A stretch of 64,000 nt of DNA from an uncultured Clostridia bacterium. GTDB taxonomy: Bacteria > Bacillota > Clostridia > Peptostreptococcales > Anaerovoracaceae. The stretch's first letter is position 1. Each line of letters begins with the position of its first letter. The stretch covers positions 1 to 64,000 of the forward strand of contig CAKQHH010000006.1 in assembly GCA_934234035.1 (NCBI GenBank), written 5' to 3'. A program made the position numbers and the translations under genes. Below the pieces are notes generated by a model. It worked only from the letters and a program-made list of their open reading frames with translations, ran no database searches and had not been told where the DNA came from. Below are positions 1 through 8,753 of the stretch, one piece after another.

Positions 1-20
1 TGCCCCTTCCGGGCGCTCTG

Positions 21-75
21 ACTTGGTGCACAAATCCCCTCTAGCCCTTGTCCTTCCGTCTCCTTTGCACCAAGT
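21..75. repeat. Inverted repeat in leading intergenic region
   Basis: A 10-base arm ACTTGGTGCA (21-30) is repeated in inverted form as TGCACCAAGT (66-75), separated by 35 pyrimidine-rich bases. No gene was found in 1-220. The repeat could be the end of a structured RNA or terminator belonging to a gene left of the window; its role is unknown. Confidence 0.35.
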
Positions 76-220
76 CCTCGCGCCTTTTCCTGCCTACAGC
101 ACTTTTACGCCGCAAGCTTGATCTTTATATAAAAATATATCAAAAATCAGCCCGTAAACTTGATTAAATTGCACAAATATTGTATATTGACATCAATTTT
201 TTGCATTTTATTTGTTTTTC

Positions 221-249
221 TTGACAAGTAATTTTAAGATGGTTATAAT
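221..249 (+). promoter_or_regulatory. Sigma-70 promoter of SNF symporter gene
   Basis: TTGACA at 221-226 and TATAAT at 244-249 are both perfect consensus boxes with a 17-base spacer. Transcription would start near 256, about 70 bases before the chosen start codon at 325. Confidence 0.85.
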
Positions 250-324
250 AAGCATATTAAATCGAGTTTTCGAATGAAAGCGCAAGAAAGAACATCAATA
301 AGAACATCACAGGAGATTAAAACA

Positions 325-1728
325 ATGAAAGAACAACAACACAAGAGAGGAACCTGGAGCAGCAATTTCGGCTTTTTGATGGCCGCCATCGGTTCTGCGG
401 TAGGCCTGGGAAACATGTGGGGGTTTCCCTATAAGTTGGGAATGAACGGCGGATTTGCCTTCCTTATTCTGTATCTGCTTCTGGCGGTATTCGCCGGATA
501 CATTCTCACCATGACCGAGCTGGCTTTGGGGCGTTACACCGGCCAGTCCACCGTTCTGGCATACAAATCCATTCGCAAACAGTACGCATTTGTCGGATGG
601 CTGGGCATGCTCTCGCCGTTCCTGATTCTGGGATTCTACTCCTACCTGGGCGGCTACTGCATCAAGTACATGCTGGCCAATCTGGGAGACATGTTCGGTG
701 CAAGCTGGGGCGTTGGCGGCGTAGACGGTGCCACCTACTTCTCCAACCTGACAGCGGACACCACCCAGTCCATCATCTATACACTGGTATTCCTTCTGAT
801 TACCATCGTCATCGTAAGCTTTGGTATCGAGGAAGGCATCGAGCGGTTCAGCAAAATCGCCATGCCGGCGCTGTTCGTAATGCTCGTCCTGGTAATCGCA
901 CGAAGCGTTACCCTGCCGGGTGCTTCCGCCGGAATTGCATTCCTGTTCAAACCGAACTTCGAAGTGTTCCACGGAACCGGCTGGATTTCCGTACTTTCCG
1001 CAGCCGGCGGTCAGATGTTCCTGTCCCTTTCCATCGGAATGGGCATCACCGTTACCTACGGCTCTCATCTGGCCAAGGATGCCAATATTGAACGAAGCAG
1101 CTTCATCATCCCGCTGGCCGACACCGTCATCGCCGTTCTGGCAGGTTTGGCAATCATGCCGGCCGTATTTGCCAGCGGTCAGTCTCCGCAGGGCGGCGTA
1201 GGACTTCTGTACATGACTCTGCAGACCGTATTCAACGGCATGGGCGGCATCGGTCCGTTCATCGGATTTATCTTCTACGGACTGGTTGTAATCGCGGCGC
1301 TGACCTCCTCCGTTGCAATTCTGGAAGCCATCGCCGGCTCCTTTATCGACGACGCCATGAACAAAGGCAAGGGCGACAAGCGGAAATTCTATTGCTGGTT
1401 CTTCGGAATTCTCTCCGCAATTCTGGGTGCTCTGATTGCCTACGACGGCCTGGGACAGAACCTCCCGGCTATGTTCGGCAAATTCTGCTGGGTAGACGGT
1501 TTCGACCTTATGGCGGAAGGCATCATGATGCCGCTGGGCTCCCTGTTCGCCACCATCTTCTTCGGCTGGATCGATCGGGAAATCCTCCCAAAGGAAATCC
1601 ATCAGGGTTCCAACTTCAAGACAGAGAAATTCTACCGTTTCTGCATCCGCTGGGTTGCACCGGTATTCACCTTCTTCGTACTTCTGGGACAGCTGGATTC
1701 CTTCTTCGGCTTCGGCTGGTTCAGCTAG
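325..1728 (+). CDS. Sodium-dependent amino-acid symporter (SNF/NSS family)
   Basis: Predicted Na+-coupled importer of the neurotransmitter:sodium symporter family in the cytoplasmic membrane; bacterial relatives such as MhsT and Tyt1 carry hydrophobic amino acids. The N-terminal segment NFGFLMAAIGSAVGLGNMWG is the family's first helix, including the unwound Na+/substrate site. About 11-12 hydrophobic segments follow over 467 residues, a normal length for bacterial members. I chose ATG 325 over the in-frame ATG at 274 because AGGAG (311-315) lies 9 bases before it and the first 17 codons of the longer form are polar and unconserved. It is a single-gene unit with its own promoter and terminator. 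The substrate cannot be read from sequence; an amino acid would suit an amino-acid fermenter. Confidence 0.93.
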   Translation: MKEQQHKRGTWSSNFGFLMAAIGSAVGLGNMWGFPYKLGMNGGFAFLILYLLLAVFAGYILTMTELALGRYTGQSTVLAYKSIRKQYAFVGWLGMLSPFLILGFYSYLGGYCIKYMLANLGDMFGASWGVGGVDGATYFSNLTADTTQSIIYTLVFLLITIVIVSFGIEEGIERFSKIAMPALFVMLVLVIARSVTLPGASAGIAFLFKPNFEVFHGTGWISVLSAAGGQMFLSLSIGMGITVTYGSHLAKDANIERSSFIIPLADTVIAVLAGLAIMPAVFASGQSPQGGVGLLYMTLQTVFNGMGGIGPFIGFIFYGLVVIAALTSSVAILEAIAGSFIDDAMNKGKGDKRKFYCWFFGILSAILGALIAYDGLGQNLPAMFGKFCWVDGFDLMAEGIMMPLGSLFATIFFGWIDREILPKEIHQGSNFKTEKFYRFCIRWVAPVFTFFVLLGQLDSFFGFGWFS

Positions 1729-1751
1729 AATAACTATCTTCCCATAAAAAC

Positions 1752-1796
1752 AAGCCCCCTGGGAAAACTGCTCTCGCCAGTTTTCCCAGGGGGCTT
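1752..1796. terminator. Bidirectional Rho-independent terminator
   Basis: A perfect 19-bp stem (1752-1770 with 1778-1796) and 7-base loop sit between two convergent genes. A-rich sequence on the left gives U-rich tails for the minus-strand transcript. It probably ends both the symporter and MATE messages. Confidence 0.9.
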
Positions 1797-1816
1797 CGTC
1801 ATGCCACATCTTCCGG

Positions 1817-3184
1817 CTATGCCGCCTTCGACAGTTGATCCAGCGCCTTTCGGAATCGATTTCCGAACAACACTGCCGTAAATGTTACTGCAATAATATC
1901 CGCCACCGGCTCCGCCAGGTAGACTCCCCACACCGGATTGGATACCAGATGCGGCACGATGTAAATTAGCGGAAGCAGCAGCACGAACTTTCGCACCACC
2001 GCCACGATGATGGAACACACCGCATTTCCGGTGGATATAAAGGTCATCTGGCAGGCAATCTGAATGCCAAAGATGAACATGGCGCCGCAGTAGATGCGAA
2101 GCGCCTTCTTGGCAAACATCAGCAGTTCCGGATTAGAGGTAAACATGCTGCCGAATGCTCCCGGCGCCACCATGATGAACAGCCATAATCCCACGGAATA
2201 CATCACGCTGATTCGAAGGAGATACCGGAAGGTCTCCCGCACTCGAGGGGCATTCCGGGCGCCGAAATTATAACTGGAAATCGGCTGAGCACCCTGGGCG
2301 ATTCCCTGCAGCGGCAGCATGGCGAACTGCATCACGCTGGTGCAGATGGTCATAGCGCCCACCGCCACATCTCCTCCGTATTTCAGTAAAGAGGAATTAA
2401 AACACACCGAGATAATGCTTTCGCTGGCCTGCATCACGAAAGGCGAAAGTCCCAACGCCACACACGGAAGCAGGATGGCCGCATGAAGTCTTATTTTATC
2501 TTTCTTCAACCGCAGGTGAGTTTTCTTTCCGGCAAGGAACCGCACGCACCAGATTGCGGAAATTCCCTGGGAAATCACCGTGGCAAGCGCCGCTCCCCGG
2601 ACACCCATGCCGCAGAGGAAGATGAACAGCGGATCTAGCAAGATATTGCACACCGCCCCGATGAGCACCGTGCGCATTCCGATTTGGGCAAAGCCCTGGG
2701 CGGTGATGAAGGAATTCATTCCCAGGGTCAGCTGCACAAAGATGGTTCCCAGCGCATAGATTTTCAGATACGAATCCGCATAATCGATAGTGTTTCCGCT
2801 GGCCCCGAAGGAAAGGAGCATCTCCCGACCGAAGAGAAGGAGCCCCGCCGTCAGCACCAGAGAAATCAGAACCTGCAGCAGAAAACAACCGCCCAGAATC
2901 CCTTCCGCCGTATCGTAATCCCCCTTCCCCATGCTGATGGAAGCCCTCGGCGCCCCGCCGGAACTGATTAGCGCCGCGAAAGCCGATACAATCATAATAA
3001 CCGGAAGACAGACTCCCACGCCGGTCAGCGCCAGATTTCCATCTCCCGGTATATGTCCGATATAGATTCGATCCACAATATTGTACAGCATGTTAATCAG
3101 CTGTGCGGCAACCGTCGGAATCGCCAGCTTTCGAAGAAGCTTTCCCACCGGTTCCGTGCCAAGAAACTCTTTATCCTGATTCAA
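1817..3184 (-). CDS. MATE-family multidrug/metabolite exporter
   Basis: Integral membrane antiporter of the MATE family, which expels cationic drugs or metabolites using a Na+ or H+ gradient. The 455-residue protein has about 12 hydrophobic segments in two similar halves, the family layout, with the N-terminal stretch LLRKLAIPTVAAQLINMLYN leading into helix 1 and the typical VDRIYIGH motif after it. The start is a TTG codon (3182-3184) supported by GGAGG eight bases upstream; no ATG is better placed. It is a monocistronic minus-strand gene facing the SNF symporter and lies just downstream of the Bce-like kinase gene. The substrate is unknown. Confidence 0.9.
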   Translation of the reverse strand: MNQDKEFLGTEPVGKLLRKLAIPTVAAQLINMLYNIVDRIYIGHIPGDGNLALTGVGVCLPVIMIVSAFAALISSGGAPRASISMGKGDYDTAEGILGGCFLLQVLISLVLTAGLLLFGREMLLSFGASGNTIDYADSYLKIYALGTIFVQLTLGMNSFITAQGFAQIGMRTVLIGAVCNILLDPLFIFLCGMGVRGAALATVISQGISAIWCVRFLAGKKTHLRLKKDKIRLHAAILLPCVALGLSPFVMQASESIISVCFNSSLLKYGGDVAVGAMTICTSVMQFAMLPLQGIAQGAQPISSYNFGARNAPRVRETFRYLLRISVMYSVGLWLFIMVAPGAFGSMFTSNPELLMFAKKALRIYCGAMFIFGIQIACQMTFISTGNAVCSIIVAVVRKFVLLLPLIYIVPHLVSNPVWGVYLAEPVADIIAVTFTAVLFGNRFRKALDQLSKAA

Positions 3185-3241
3185 TCCTTTTTCCTCCGGT
3201 AAAATCGATACAATGGAACATATTTTACCACACCGAGGAAC

Positions 3242-4249
3242 TCAGTCAAGTATTTTTATTTGCTCCGGCAGCTTTAAGGAGAAAACAGTTCCCCGTCCCG
3301 GTTCACTGTCCACGTCAATTTCCACCGAGATCTTTTTCGCCGCCCGGCTGCAGAGATACAGTCCCAGCCCGCTAGATTTCATCTCCTGTCTTCCGTTGCA
3401 GCCGGTGTATCCCTTTTCAAAAATTCGCGGAATATCGGATGCCTCAATGCCCGGTCCATCATCCTCAATTCGAATTCTTCCCCGGTCATCGGCCTCAATT
3501 CGCACATAGGTATCGGTATATTTAATCGCATTGGATAGAATCTGTTCCAAAACGCAGGAAAAATACTTTTTGTCCGTCACCCGAACGCCCTCCACCTTAT
3601 GGTACTCCAGCCGCACATTTCGGTTGATGAACAGAGAAGAAAACTTCCGAATGGATTCCCGAATCAAATCATCTAACGCATATTCCTGAATCATCAAATC
3701 GTTGCCGGACGAATCCAACCGGATATAGTGCAGCACCATTTCCACATACTGTTCGATTTGAAAGAGTTCGCTGAGAAGCCGACGATTCTCCGGCGTATCC
3801 TCCTCCCGAAGCGCCAGTCGCATGACCGAAATCGGTGTTTTAATCTGATGGACCCATTTCGTGTAATAATCCTCCATGTCCTCCCGCTCCTCCAGGAACT
3901 GCTGTTCCTGCTGAAGCGCTCGATTTCGAAGGCATCGAAGCATTTCTCGGTAGTCCCTCTCCGTGCGGCTCTCCTCTTCTCCCAAAAATACTTCGGGATT
4001 GAGGCCAAAGACGTCCGGGGCGTCCGGCTTCACGGACGAAATCACCTGTTCCCGTTTTCTGCATCCGTCAACGAATTTTCGAAAACGAAGTCCAATCACC
4101 GACACACACACAACACCGGAAAGAACCGTTCCGTAAATAAACGGTTCCATCTCCATCCGGTACAACCAGAACGTTCCAAGATTCAACAGAATCACCGCTG
4201 CCGGCAGCAGAATCCAACTCCGATTCTCTTTCAGAAATGTTTTCAGCAA
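3242..4249 (-). CDS. Bce-type sensor histidine kinase (intramembrane-sensing)
   Basis: Membrane-bound kinase that phosphorylates the adjacent response regulator. Two hydrophobic helices within the first ~60 residues are joined by almost no extracellular loop. This is the pattern of intramembrane-sensing kinases that sense through a partner BceAB transporter. Catalytic motifs are in order: H-box VHQIKTPISVM, N-box EQILSNAIKYT, G1 EDDGPGIEASDI and G2 SSGLGLYLCS. The start is taken as TTG 4249, because a strong AGGAGGTGA lies at the right distance before it; a longer frame to 4270 would start inside that ribosome site. The protein is then 335 residues, usual for BceS. It is last in a four-gene operon with ATPase, permease and regulator. 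Confidence 0.88.
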   Translation of the reverse strand: MLKTFLKENRSWILLPAAVILLNLGTFWLYRMEMEPFIYGTVLSGVVCVSVIGLRFRKFVDGCRKREQVISSVKPDAPDVFGLNPEVFLGEEESRTERDYREMLRCLRNRALQQEQQFLEEREDMEDYYTKWVHQIKTPISVMRLALREEDTPENRRLLSELFQIEQYVEMVLHYIRLDSSGNDLMIQEYALDDLIRESIRKFSSLFINRNVRLEYHKVEGVRVTDKKYFSCVLEQILSNAIKYTDTYVRIEADDRGRIRIEDDGPGIEASDIPRIFEKGYTGCNGRQEMKSSGLGLYLCSRAAKKISVEIDVDSEPGRGTVFSLKLPEQIKILD

Positions 4250-4286
4250 AGGGCGTTCACCTCCTCCCAACGTTTATTCCACGGAT

Positions 4287-4958
4287 TTACGAAATGAGAT
4301 ACCCTCGTCCGGGTTTTGTAACAATTACATCTCGGAGTCCGGCTTCCTCTAGTTTCTTCCGAAGCCTTCCCACATTCACCGTCAGCGTGTTTTCTTCTAC
4401 ATAGCAGTCATCCTGCCACAAAGCCAGCATCAAATCCTGACGGCTGACGATTCGGCCCTTGTTCTCCAGCAAGGTTCGAAGAATTCGAAATTCATTCCGG
4501 GTCAATTCCACCGATGTGCCGTCTACCGACAGCATCCCATCATTCAAATTCAGCCGGGCACCCTCAAAATCGATGATGTTCGGATTGCCCTCGATTTCAT
4601 AGCTCCTCCGGAGGATTGCTTTTACTTTTGCGGAAAGCACCAGGGGATCCACGGGTTTCGCGATAAAATCATCTCCACCCATATTGATGGCCATCACGAT
4701 ATTCATGTTGTCAGATGCGGAGGACAGAAAGAGTACCGGAACGCCCGAGATCTCACGGATTTTTTCACACCAATGGAATCCGTTCAGATAGGGCAATCCG
4801 ATGTCCATCAATACCAGATGGGGATCGTACTCCTGAAATTCTTCCATTACGTTTCGAAAATTCGAAACGGTACGAACGTCATTTCCAAAACCCGTCAACT
4901 GGTTTTCGATTAACTCCGCCAGGTTCTTATCGTCCTCCACGAGAAAAATTCGATACAT
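4287..4958 (-). CDS. OmpR/PhoB-family response regulator (BceR-like)
   Basis: Cytoplasmic DNA-binding regulator phosphorylated by the kinase encoded next to it. Residues 1-115 form a receiver domain with the acidic pair EDD near the N-terminus, the phospho-acceptor Asp in LVLMDIGLPY and the conserved Lys in FIAKPVDP. The C-terminal ~95 residues are a winged-helix domain (ELTRNEFRILRTLLENKG ... VNVGRLRKKLE). The start ATG 4958 gives the normal N-terminus MYRIFLVEDD; a longer frame upstream overlaps the permease gene and is rejected. Length is 223 residues. It most likely activates the ABC transporter genes upstream through the inverted repeat at 7860-7875. Confidence 0.92.
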   Translation of the reverse strand: MYRIFLVEDDKNLAELIENQLTGFGNDVRTVSNFRNVMEEFQEYDPHLVLMDIGLPYLNGFHWCEKIREISGVPVLFLSSASDNMNIVMAINMGGDDFIAKPVDPLVLSAKVKAILRRSYEIEGNPNIIDFEGARLNLNDGMLSVDGTSVELTRNEFRILRTLLENKGRIVSRQDLMLALWQDDCYVEENTLTVNVGRLRKKLEEAGLRDVIVTKPGRGYLIS

Positions 4959-4975
4959 ACAATTCACCCATCCTT

Positions 4976-6997
4976 CTACCGCACAATACGATAATAGATT
5001 CGGGACGTGAGACGGTAAATAATCCCATATCCCAGCACGTACATCCCGTATGCTCCCAAGCCGCATCCGATAAACAGGACTTTGTTGGTAAGCATCAGAA
5101 CTTTCAGAAGTTCGATGAGAATCGGAAATGCCACCGCAGTATGAACGCCGGCGACCATCAGCGGCAAGAAGAATACCATCCGAACTTGGGATTGAATGGT
5201 CTTTTTCACCTCTCCGGAACTCATGCCCACTTTTTCCATGATCTGAAACCGTTTCCGGTCTTCATATCCTTCCGAAATCTGCTTGTAATAGATAATCAGC
5301 ACCGTAGCAAAGAGGAACACCATTCCCAAGAGGATTCCCAGAAACAGGAAGGATCCGTACATGGATTTCAGCGCACTCTTCACATCCCATGCGGAATCCA
5401 CCGCCGGGACAACACTGCGGATTCCGTAATCCTCTGCCAGAATGGATGTAACCCGCTGACGGAAAATTCGCGTAAATTCCTTTCCCTCTCGATACGTCTG
5501 TGCCGGATTCTTAAATCCCACTCCCAGACAGTTTACCGTGCTGAAGGCGTGATTTCGATTGAGGCGTTGGGCGACGCTTTCCTCTGCCACAACGATTCCG
5601 TATCGTTTGGTATTGGACAGACTGCTCCCGTTCTCCTTTACCGGAAAGTAATTGATCCACTTCCGAACCTTCAGCTTTTGATGGTTCAGGTTCAGTGTCT
5701 TCATGGAATAATCCACCGAAGTTCGAAGCGAGCAAAGGGCAATTTCATTTCCCTTCAAATTCAACTTCTCGCCGCCCATCGCCTCATACATCTGCTGCGT
5801 GATAATACCAACGGAAATGCATCGAGTCAAATCGGTTCCCTCCGAATTCACGGGATTCCATGCCCCGTCTTTCGGAAGGACCATTCCATCCAGCGAGTGA
5901 ATATCGTCGATTTCGGTTATTCTCATTCCGGTTTTTTCCGATGCGTCCTGAAGAGCTCTTCGCAGCGCCGATACCGGCAGGGATACCACCGCATCCTCTT
6001 TTGTCACGCCCTGCTCCGATACGTACAGCGGCTTCGGATAGCGACTTTCCACCACGTCGTCCATTCCGGTGTACAGGCTCAGGGAAGTGGACACCATCAC
6101 CAGAACGCAAGTGGACAGAATCGCAATGGACGCCAACCCCACCGAATTTCGTTTCATCCGGTGCAGCATTCCGGAGATTCCAATCATATGGTTTCTATTA
6201 TAATAGAATTTCTTGTTCTTCTTCAATGCCTTCAGGATAAAAATACTTCCCGCTCCGAACAGCAAATATGTGCCCAAGATGACCAGAAATGCCGCAATGA
6301 AAAACAGGTTCAAAGCATCCATCGGTCTGTCCGTGGTGAGGGCAATGTAGTAACCTGACGCCAGCGCGGCAATTCCCGCCATCAGCAAGAGAATTTTCGT
6401 CTTCGGTTCCCGTTCGCCCGCTTCCCTGCTGTGCAGCAATTCCGTAGTATTCATTCGGGACAGGCGGATGCGATTCACCAGATAGGTCATTATATCTGCT
6501 GCGGCGAAAAACAGAATGGTCCCGCCCAGTGCAGCCGGAAGAATCAGACTTACCTTTGGGATGGTTTCGGTCCCCATCATCTTCGTCAGAATCAACAGAC
6601 TTAGCTTATAGAACAGAATCCCGGAACCGATGCCAATGCCGATGCCCGCGGCACTGCTCATTCCGCTTTCGTAACAGAGCACCCTTGCGACGTGCTTTTT
6701 TTCCATCCCCAGTGCGTAGTACAGACCGTATTCCTGCATCCGCTGTTTCATCAGGAACTTGGCCGTGTACATCAACAGCACGACGGAAAGAATCGCCAGG
6801 ATAAATGTTCCCAGCATCATAAAGGTGGGAAGGTATTCCCCGCCGTAAATGTTCTTCATCTTGGGTTCCAGCGCCAAGGTCAGCATGATGTAGAAGCAGG
6901 CGGTCAATCCGGCTTCCGTAAGAATCCGGGGAACGTAGTAACGATAATTCTTCTGAAGATTATTTTTGGCAATTCGTCTATACAATGAAGAGAACAT
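4976..6997 (-). CDS. Bce-type ABC transporter permease (FtsX-like)
   Basis: Membrane subunit of an antimicrobial-peptide resistance/sensing transporter. The 673-residue size and layout match BceB: one N-terminal helix, a group of three FtsX-domain helices near residues 50-170, further helices to ~310, a large hydrophilic extracellular domain of about 200 residues (roughly 310-510), then a C-terminal helix group. In this family the big loop binds lipid-II-targeting peptides such as bacitracin or lantibiotics, and the transporter itself signals to the kinase. The start overlaps the ATPase stop as TAATG, so the two are translationally coupled. The peptide recognised cannot be predicted. Confidence 0.9.
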   Translation of the reverse strand: MFSSLYRRIAKNNLQKNYRYYVPRILTEAGLTACFYIMLTLALEPKMKNIYGGEYLPTFMMLGTFILAILSVVLLMYTAKFLMKQRMQEYGLYYALGMEKKHVARVLCYESGMSSAAGIGIGIGSGILFYKLSLLILTKMMGTETIPKVSLILPAALGGTILFFAAADIMTYLVNRIRLSRMNTTELLHSREAGEREPKTKILLLMAGIAALASGYYIALTTDRPMDALNLFFIAAFLVILGTYLLFGAGSIFILKALKKNKKFYYNRNHMIGISGMLHRMKRNSVGLASIAILSTCVLVMVSTSLSLYTGMDDVVESRYPKPLYVSEQGVTKEDAVVSLPVSALRRALQDASEKTGMRITEIDDIHSLDGMVLPKDGAWNPVNSEGTDLTRCISVGIITQQMYEAMGGEKLNLKGNEIALCSLRTSVDYSMKTLNLNHQKLKVRKWINYFPVKENGSSLSNTKRYGIVVAEESVAQRLNRNHAFSTVNCLGVGFKNPAQTYREGKEFTRIFRQRVTSILAEDYGIRSVVPAVDSAWDVKSALKSMYGSFLFLGILLGMVFLFATVLIIYYKQISEGYEDRKRFQIMEKVGMSSGEVKKTIQSQVRMVFFLPLMVAGVHTAVAFPILIELLKVLMLTNKVLFIGCGLGAYGMYVLGYGIIYRLTSRIYYRIVR

Positions 6998-7758
6998 TAC
7001 CGCTCACCTCCTCTCCGCAGCATGGAGAGGGTATCCGTAATTTTCTGATACAATTCCTGGTCGTCGCTCTTACCCCGGTACAGCTGGTGGAATACCACCC
7101 CGTCTTTGATGAACATCACTCGGTCCGCATGGGCTGCCGCATTCACGGAATGGGTGACCATCAGAATGGTTTGTCCTTTCTGATTGATTCGCCGAAAAAC
7201 CCCCAGAAGATCCGATGTGGATTGGGAATCCAGCGCTCCCGTCGGTTCATCTGCCAGAATGAGAGACGGATGGGTAATCAGCGCCCGAGCCACTGCCGCC
7301 CGCTGCTTCTGTCCGCCGGAAACCTCAAATGGATATTTCAGCATCAGGTCCTGAATACCGATGACCGAAACCACCGCTTTGAGTTTCTCCTTCAGCGTAC
7401 TCACCGCTTGTCCGTCCAACACCAATGGCAGGAGAATGTTATCTCTCAGATTCAATGTGTCCAGCAGATTATATTCCTGGAATACGAATCCCAAATTCTC
7501 TCGTCGGAACTTGGCCAGTTCGGCATCGGAAACGGAATTCAGCGAAATCCCATCCAACACCACCTCTCCGCCGGTCGGCTGATCCAGTGCCGCCAGAATA
7601 TTCAGCAGAGTGGTCTTGCCGGATCCGGATTCTCCCATAATTGCCACATATTCTCCCGGCTCCACCGAGAAGGTCACATCCCTCAATGCTTCCACCCGGT
7701 TTCCGCCGAATCGGCTTTGATAGGTTTTTCGTATTTTCTTCACTTCCAGAATTGACAT
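6997..7758 (-). CDS. Bce-type ABC transporter ATP-binding protein
   Basis: ATPase that powers the permease encoded immediately downstream. Motifs are complete: Walker A GESGSGKTTLL, Q-loop VFQEYNLLD, ABC signature VSGGQKQRAAVARAL, Walker B LILADEPTGALD and the switch His in MVTHSVNAA. The 253-residue length is usual for the MacB/BceA/LolD-like class. ATG 7758 is chosen because AGGAGG lies eight bases before it; nine extra upstream codons are open but lack a ribosome site. It is the first gene of the four-gene detoxification module, so its promoter region is the likely target of the response regulator. Confidence 0.92.
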   Translation of the reverse strand: MSILEVKKIRKTYQSRFGGNRVEALRDVTFSVEPGEYVAIMGESGSGKTTLLNILAALDQPTGGEVVLDGISLNSVSDAELAKFRRENLGFVFQEYNLLDTLNLRDNILLPLVLDGQAVSTLKEKLKAVVSVIGIQDLMLKYPFEVSGGQKQRAAVARALITHPSLILADEPTGALDSQSTSDLLGVFRRINQKGQTILMVTHSVNAAAHADRVMFIKDGVVFHQLYRGKSDDQELYQKITDTLSMLRRGGER

Positions 7759-7859
7759 TTCTGTATCCTCCTTTTGATTTATCATTCATCTGTTGAATCT
7801 ATGATACTTCAATGTCTTTTTCCGAAACATCGAATCTCGTGACAAAATCGCCGCTTCAT

Positions 7860-7875
7860 GTGACATTTCCGTCAC
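7860..7875 (-). promoter_or_regulatory. Candidate BceR-like operator upstream of ABC genes
   Basis: GTGACATTTCCGTCAC is an inverted repeat with TGAC/GTCA arms. On the minus strand it reads TGACG-GAAA-TGTCA, nine of ten positions fitting the TnACA-N4-TGTnA pattern recalled for Bce-type regulators. A weak -10 (TATCAT on the minus strand, around 7812-7817) lies downstream, so the site would sit above the -35, as for an activator. No binding data are available. Confidence 0.45.
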
Positions 7876-7888
7876 TTCATTACCTAAC

Positions 7889-7918
7889 AAAAACCGGGGA
7901 CGGAAGCTCCATCCCCGG
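7889..7918 (-). terminator. Terminator of the histidine operon
   Basis: On the minus strand a GC-rich stem (7894-7918; CCGGGGA paired with TCCCCGG plus inner GGA/TCC pairs) is followed by five U residues (7889-7893). It lies 11 bases after the last his gene. Confidence 0.85.
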
Positions 7919-7928
7919 CATTCGTAAA

Positions 7929-8750
7929 CTATTCAATCGGAATTTCCTCCGTCACACCGCCGCCGTGGAACACCGTCACCCTCCGGAATCCGGCTTCCTT
8001 TGCAATAGCAAGGGCTTGATCAAACCCTCGATTCAAATTTTCCGCGCTGTGAGCATCGCTGGAAATTGTAATCCGCCCGCCCAGCCGGCAGATTTCCTTC
8101 AGAATTTCCCGGGACGGATAGCATTCTCCATCCTCTCGCCAGCTCAGGGGTGTGGTGTTGATTTCAAAAGGCCGTCCCTGAGGCACCAGCCGCTCCAGCG
8201 CCTTTTTCCAGGCTGCCACATACCGCGGATGATGCTCGTCCACAAGCACTGTCCCGTTTCGGTTGAACTTCTTGATTAAATCAAAGTGACCGATGAAATC
8301 ACAATCCGTCTGTTCCACCACTCGGGCCACCGTATCGAAGTACGTCTCCGCATAAGCGCATGGGTCGTTTCCGAACTTCTCGATGGTCTTTCGAACCACT
8401 TCCTCGCTCTCGTCCACCGGAATGTACTCTCCCTTCCACCGGATGTAGTGCACCGATCCGATGTAATAGTCCAAATCCCGGCAATCCACATCCGAATAGA
8501 AGTCCCGTTCCACCCCCAGCAGGATTTCCATCTGCCCCTCATATTTTTCCCGAAGGGCCCGCACCCGCCGGCAGTATTCGGGAAAAGTCTCCGGCGTCAT
8601 GCAGTAGAACGTGTCGAAATCCGTATAGGAATGCCCGGAAAAACCCAGCGCGGTGAATCCTTTTTTTGCCGCCGCCTCGGCCATCTCTTCCGGTGTGTTC
8701 TGCCCGTCGCAGAAATCGGTATGGGTGTGATAATTTCTTTTCCAATCCAT
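7929..8750 (-). CDS. hisK: PHP-family histidinol-phosphatase (HisJ/HisK type)
   Basis: Dephosphorylates L-histidinol phosphate to L-histidinol, the step before HisD. The N-terminal motif NYHTHTDFCDGQ is the first metal-binding motif of the PHP superfamily. Later HSYTDFD, GVERDF, IGSVHYI, IGHFDLIKK and ISSDAHSAE supply further metal ligands, spread over 273 residues. It replaces the HAD-type phosphatase found fused to HisB in enterobacteria; HisB here has no such domain. It is the last gene of the his operon, starting three bases after hisIE stops, with GGAGT before the ATG. Context makes the histidine role much more likely than another PHP phosphoesterase activity. Confidence 0.9.
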   Translation of the reverse strand: MDWKRNYHTHTDFCDGQNTPEEMAEAAAKKGFTALGFSGHSYTDFDTFYCMTPETFPEYCRRVRALREKYEGQMEILLGVERDFYSDVDCRDLDYYIGSVHYIRWKGEYIPVDESEEVVRKTIEKFGNDPCAYAETYFDTVARVVEQTDCDFIGHFDLIKKFNRNGTVLVDEHHPRYVAAWKKALERLVPQGRPFEINTTPLSWREDGECYPSREILKEICRLGGRITISSDAHSAENLNRGFDQALAIAKEAGFRRVTVFHGGGVTEEIPIE

Positions 8751-8753
8751 GGG

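Noticed and set aside
307-1809. 500-codon open frame on the minus strand opposite the SNF symporter
   Set aside because: It is fully antisense to a well-conserved transporter, has low-complexity Gly/Glu/Gln-rich composition, no family motifs and no ribosome site; an artefact of codon bias.
4959-5066. 36-residue N-terminal extension of the response regulator
   Set aside because: It overlaps the permease gene and lacks a ribosome site; the normal receiver N-terminus starts at 4958.
4715-6358. 547-codon open frame on the plus strand opposite the Bce-like regulator and permease
   Set aside because: His/Arg/Gln-rich shadow of two clearly real genes, without domain motifs.
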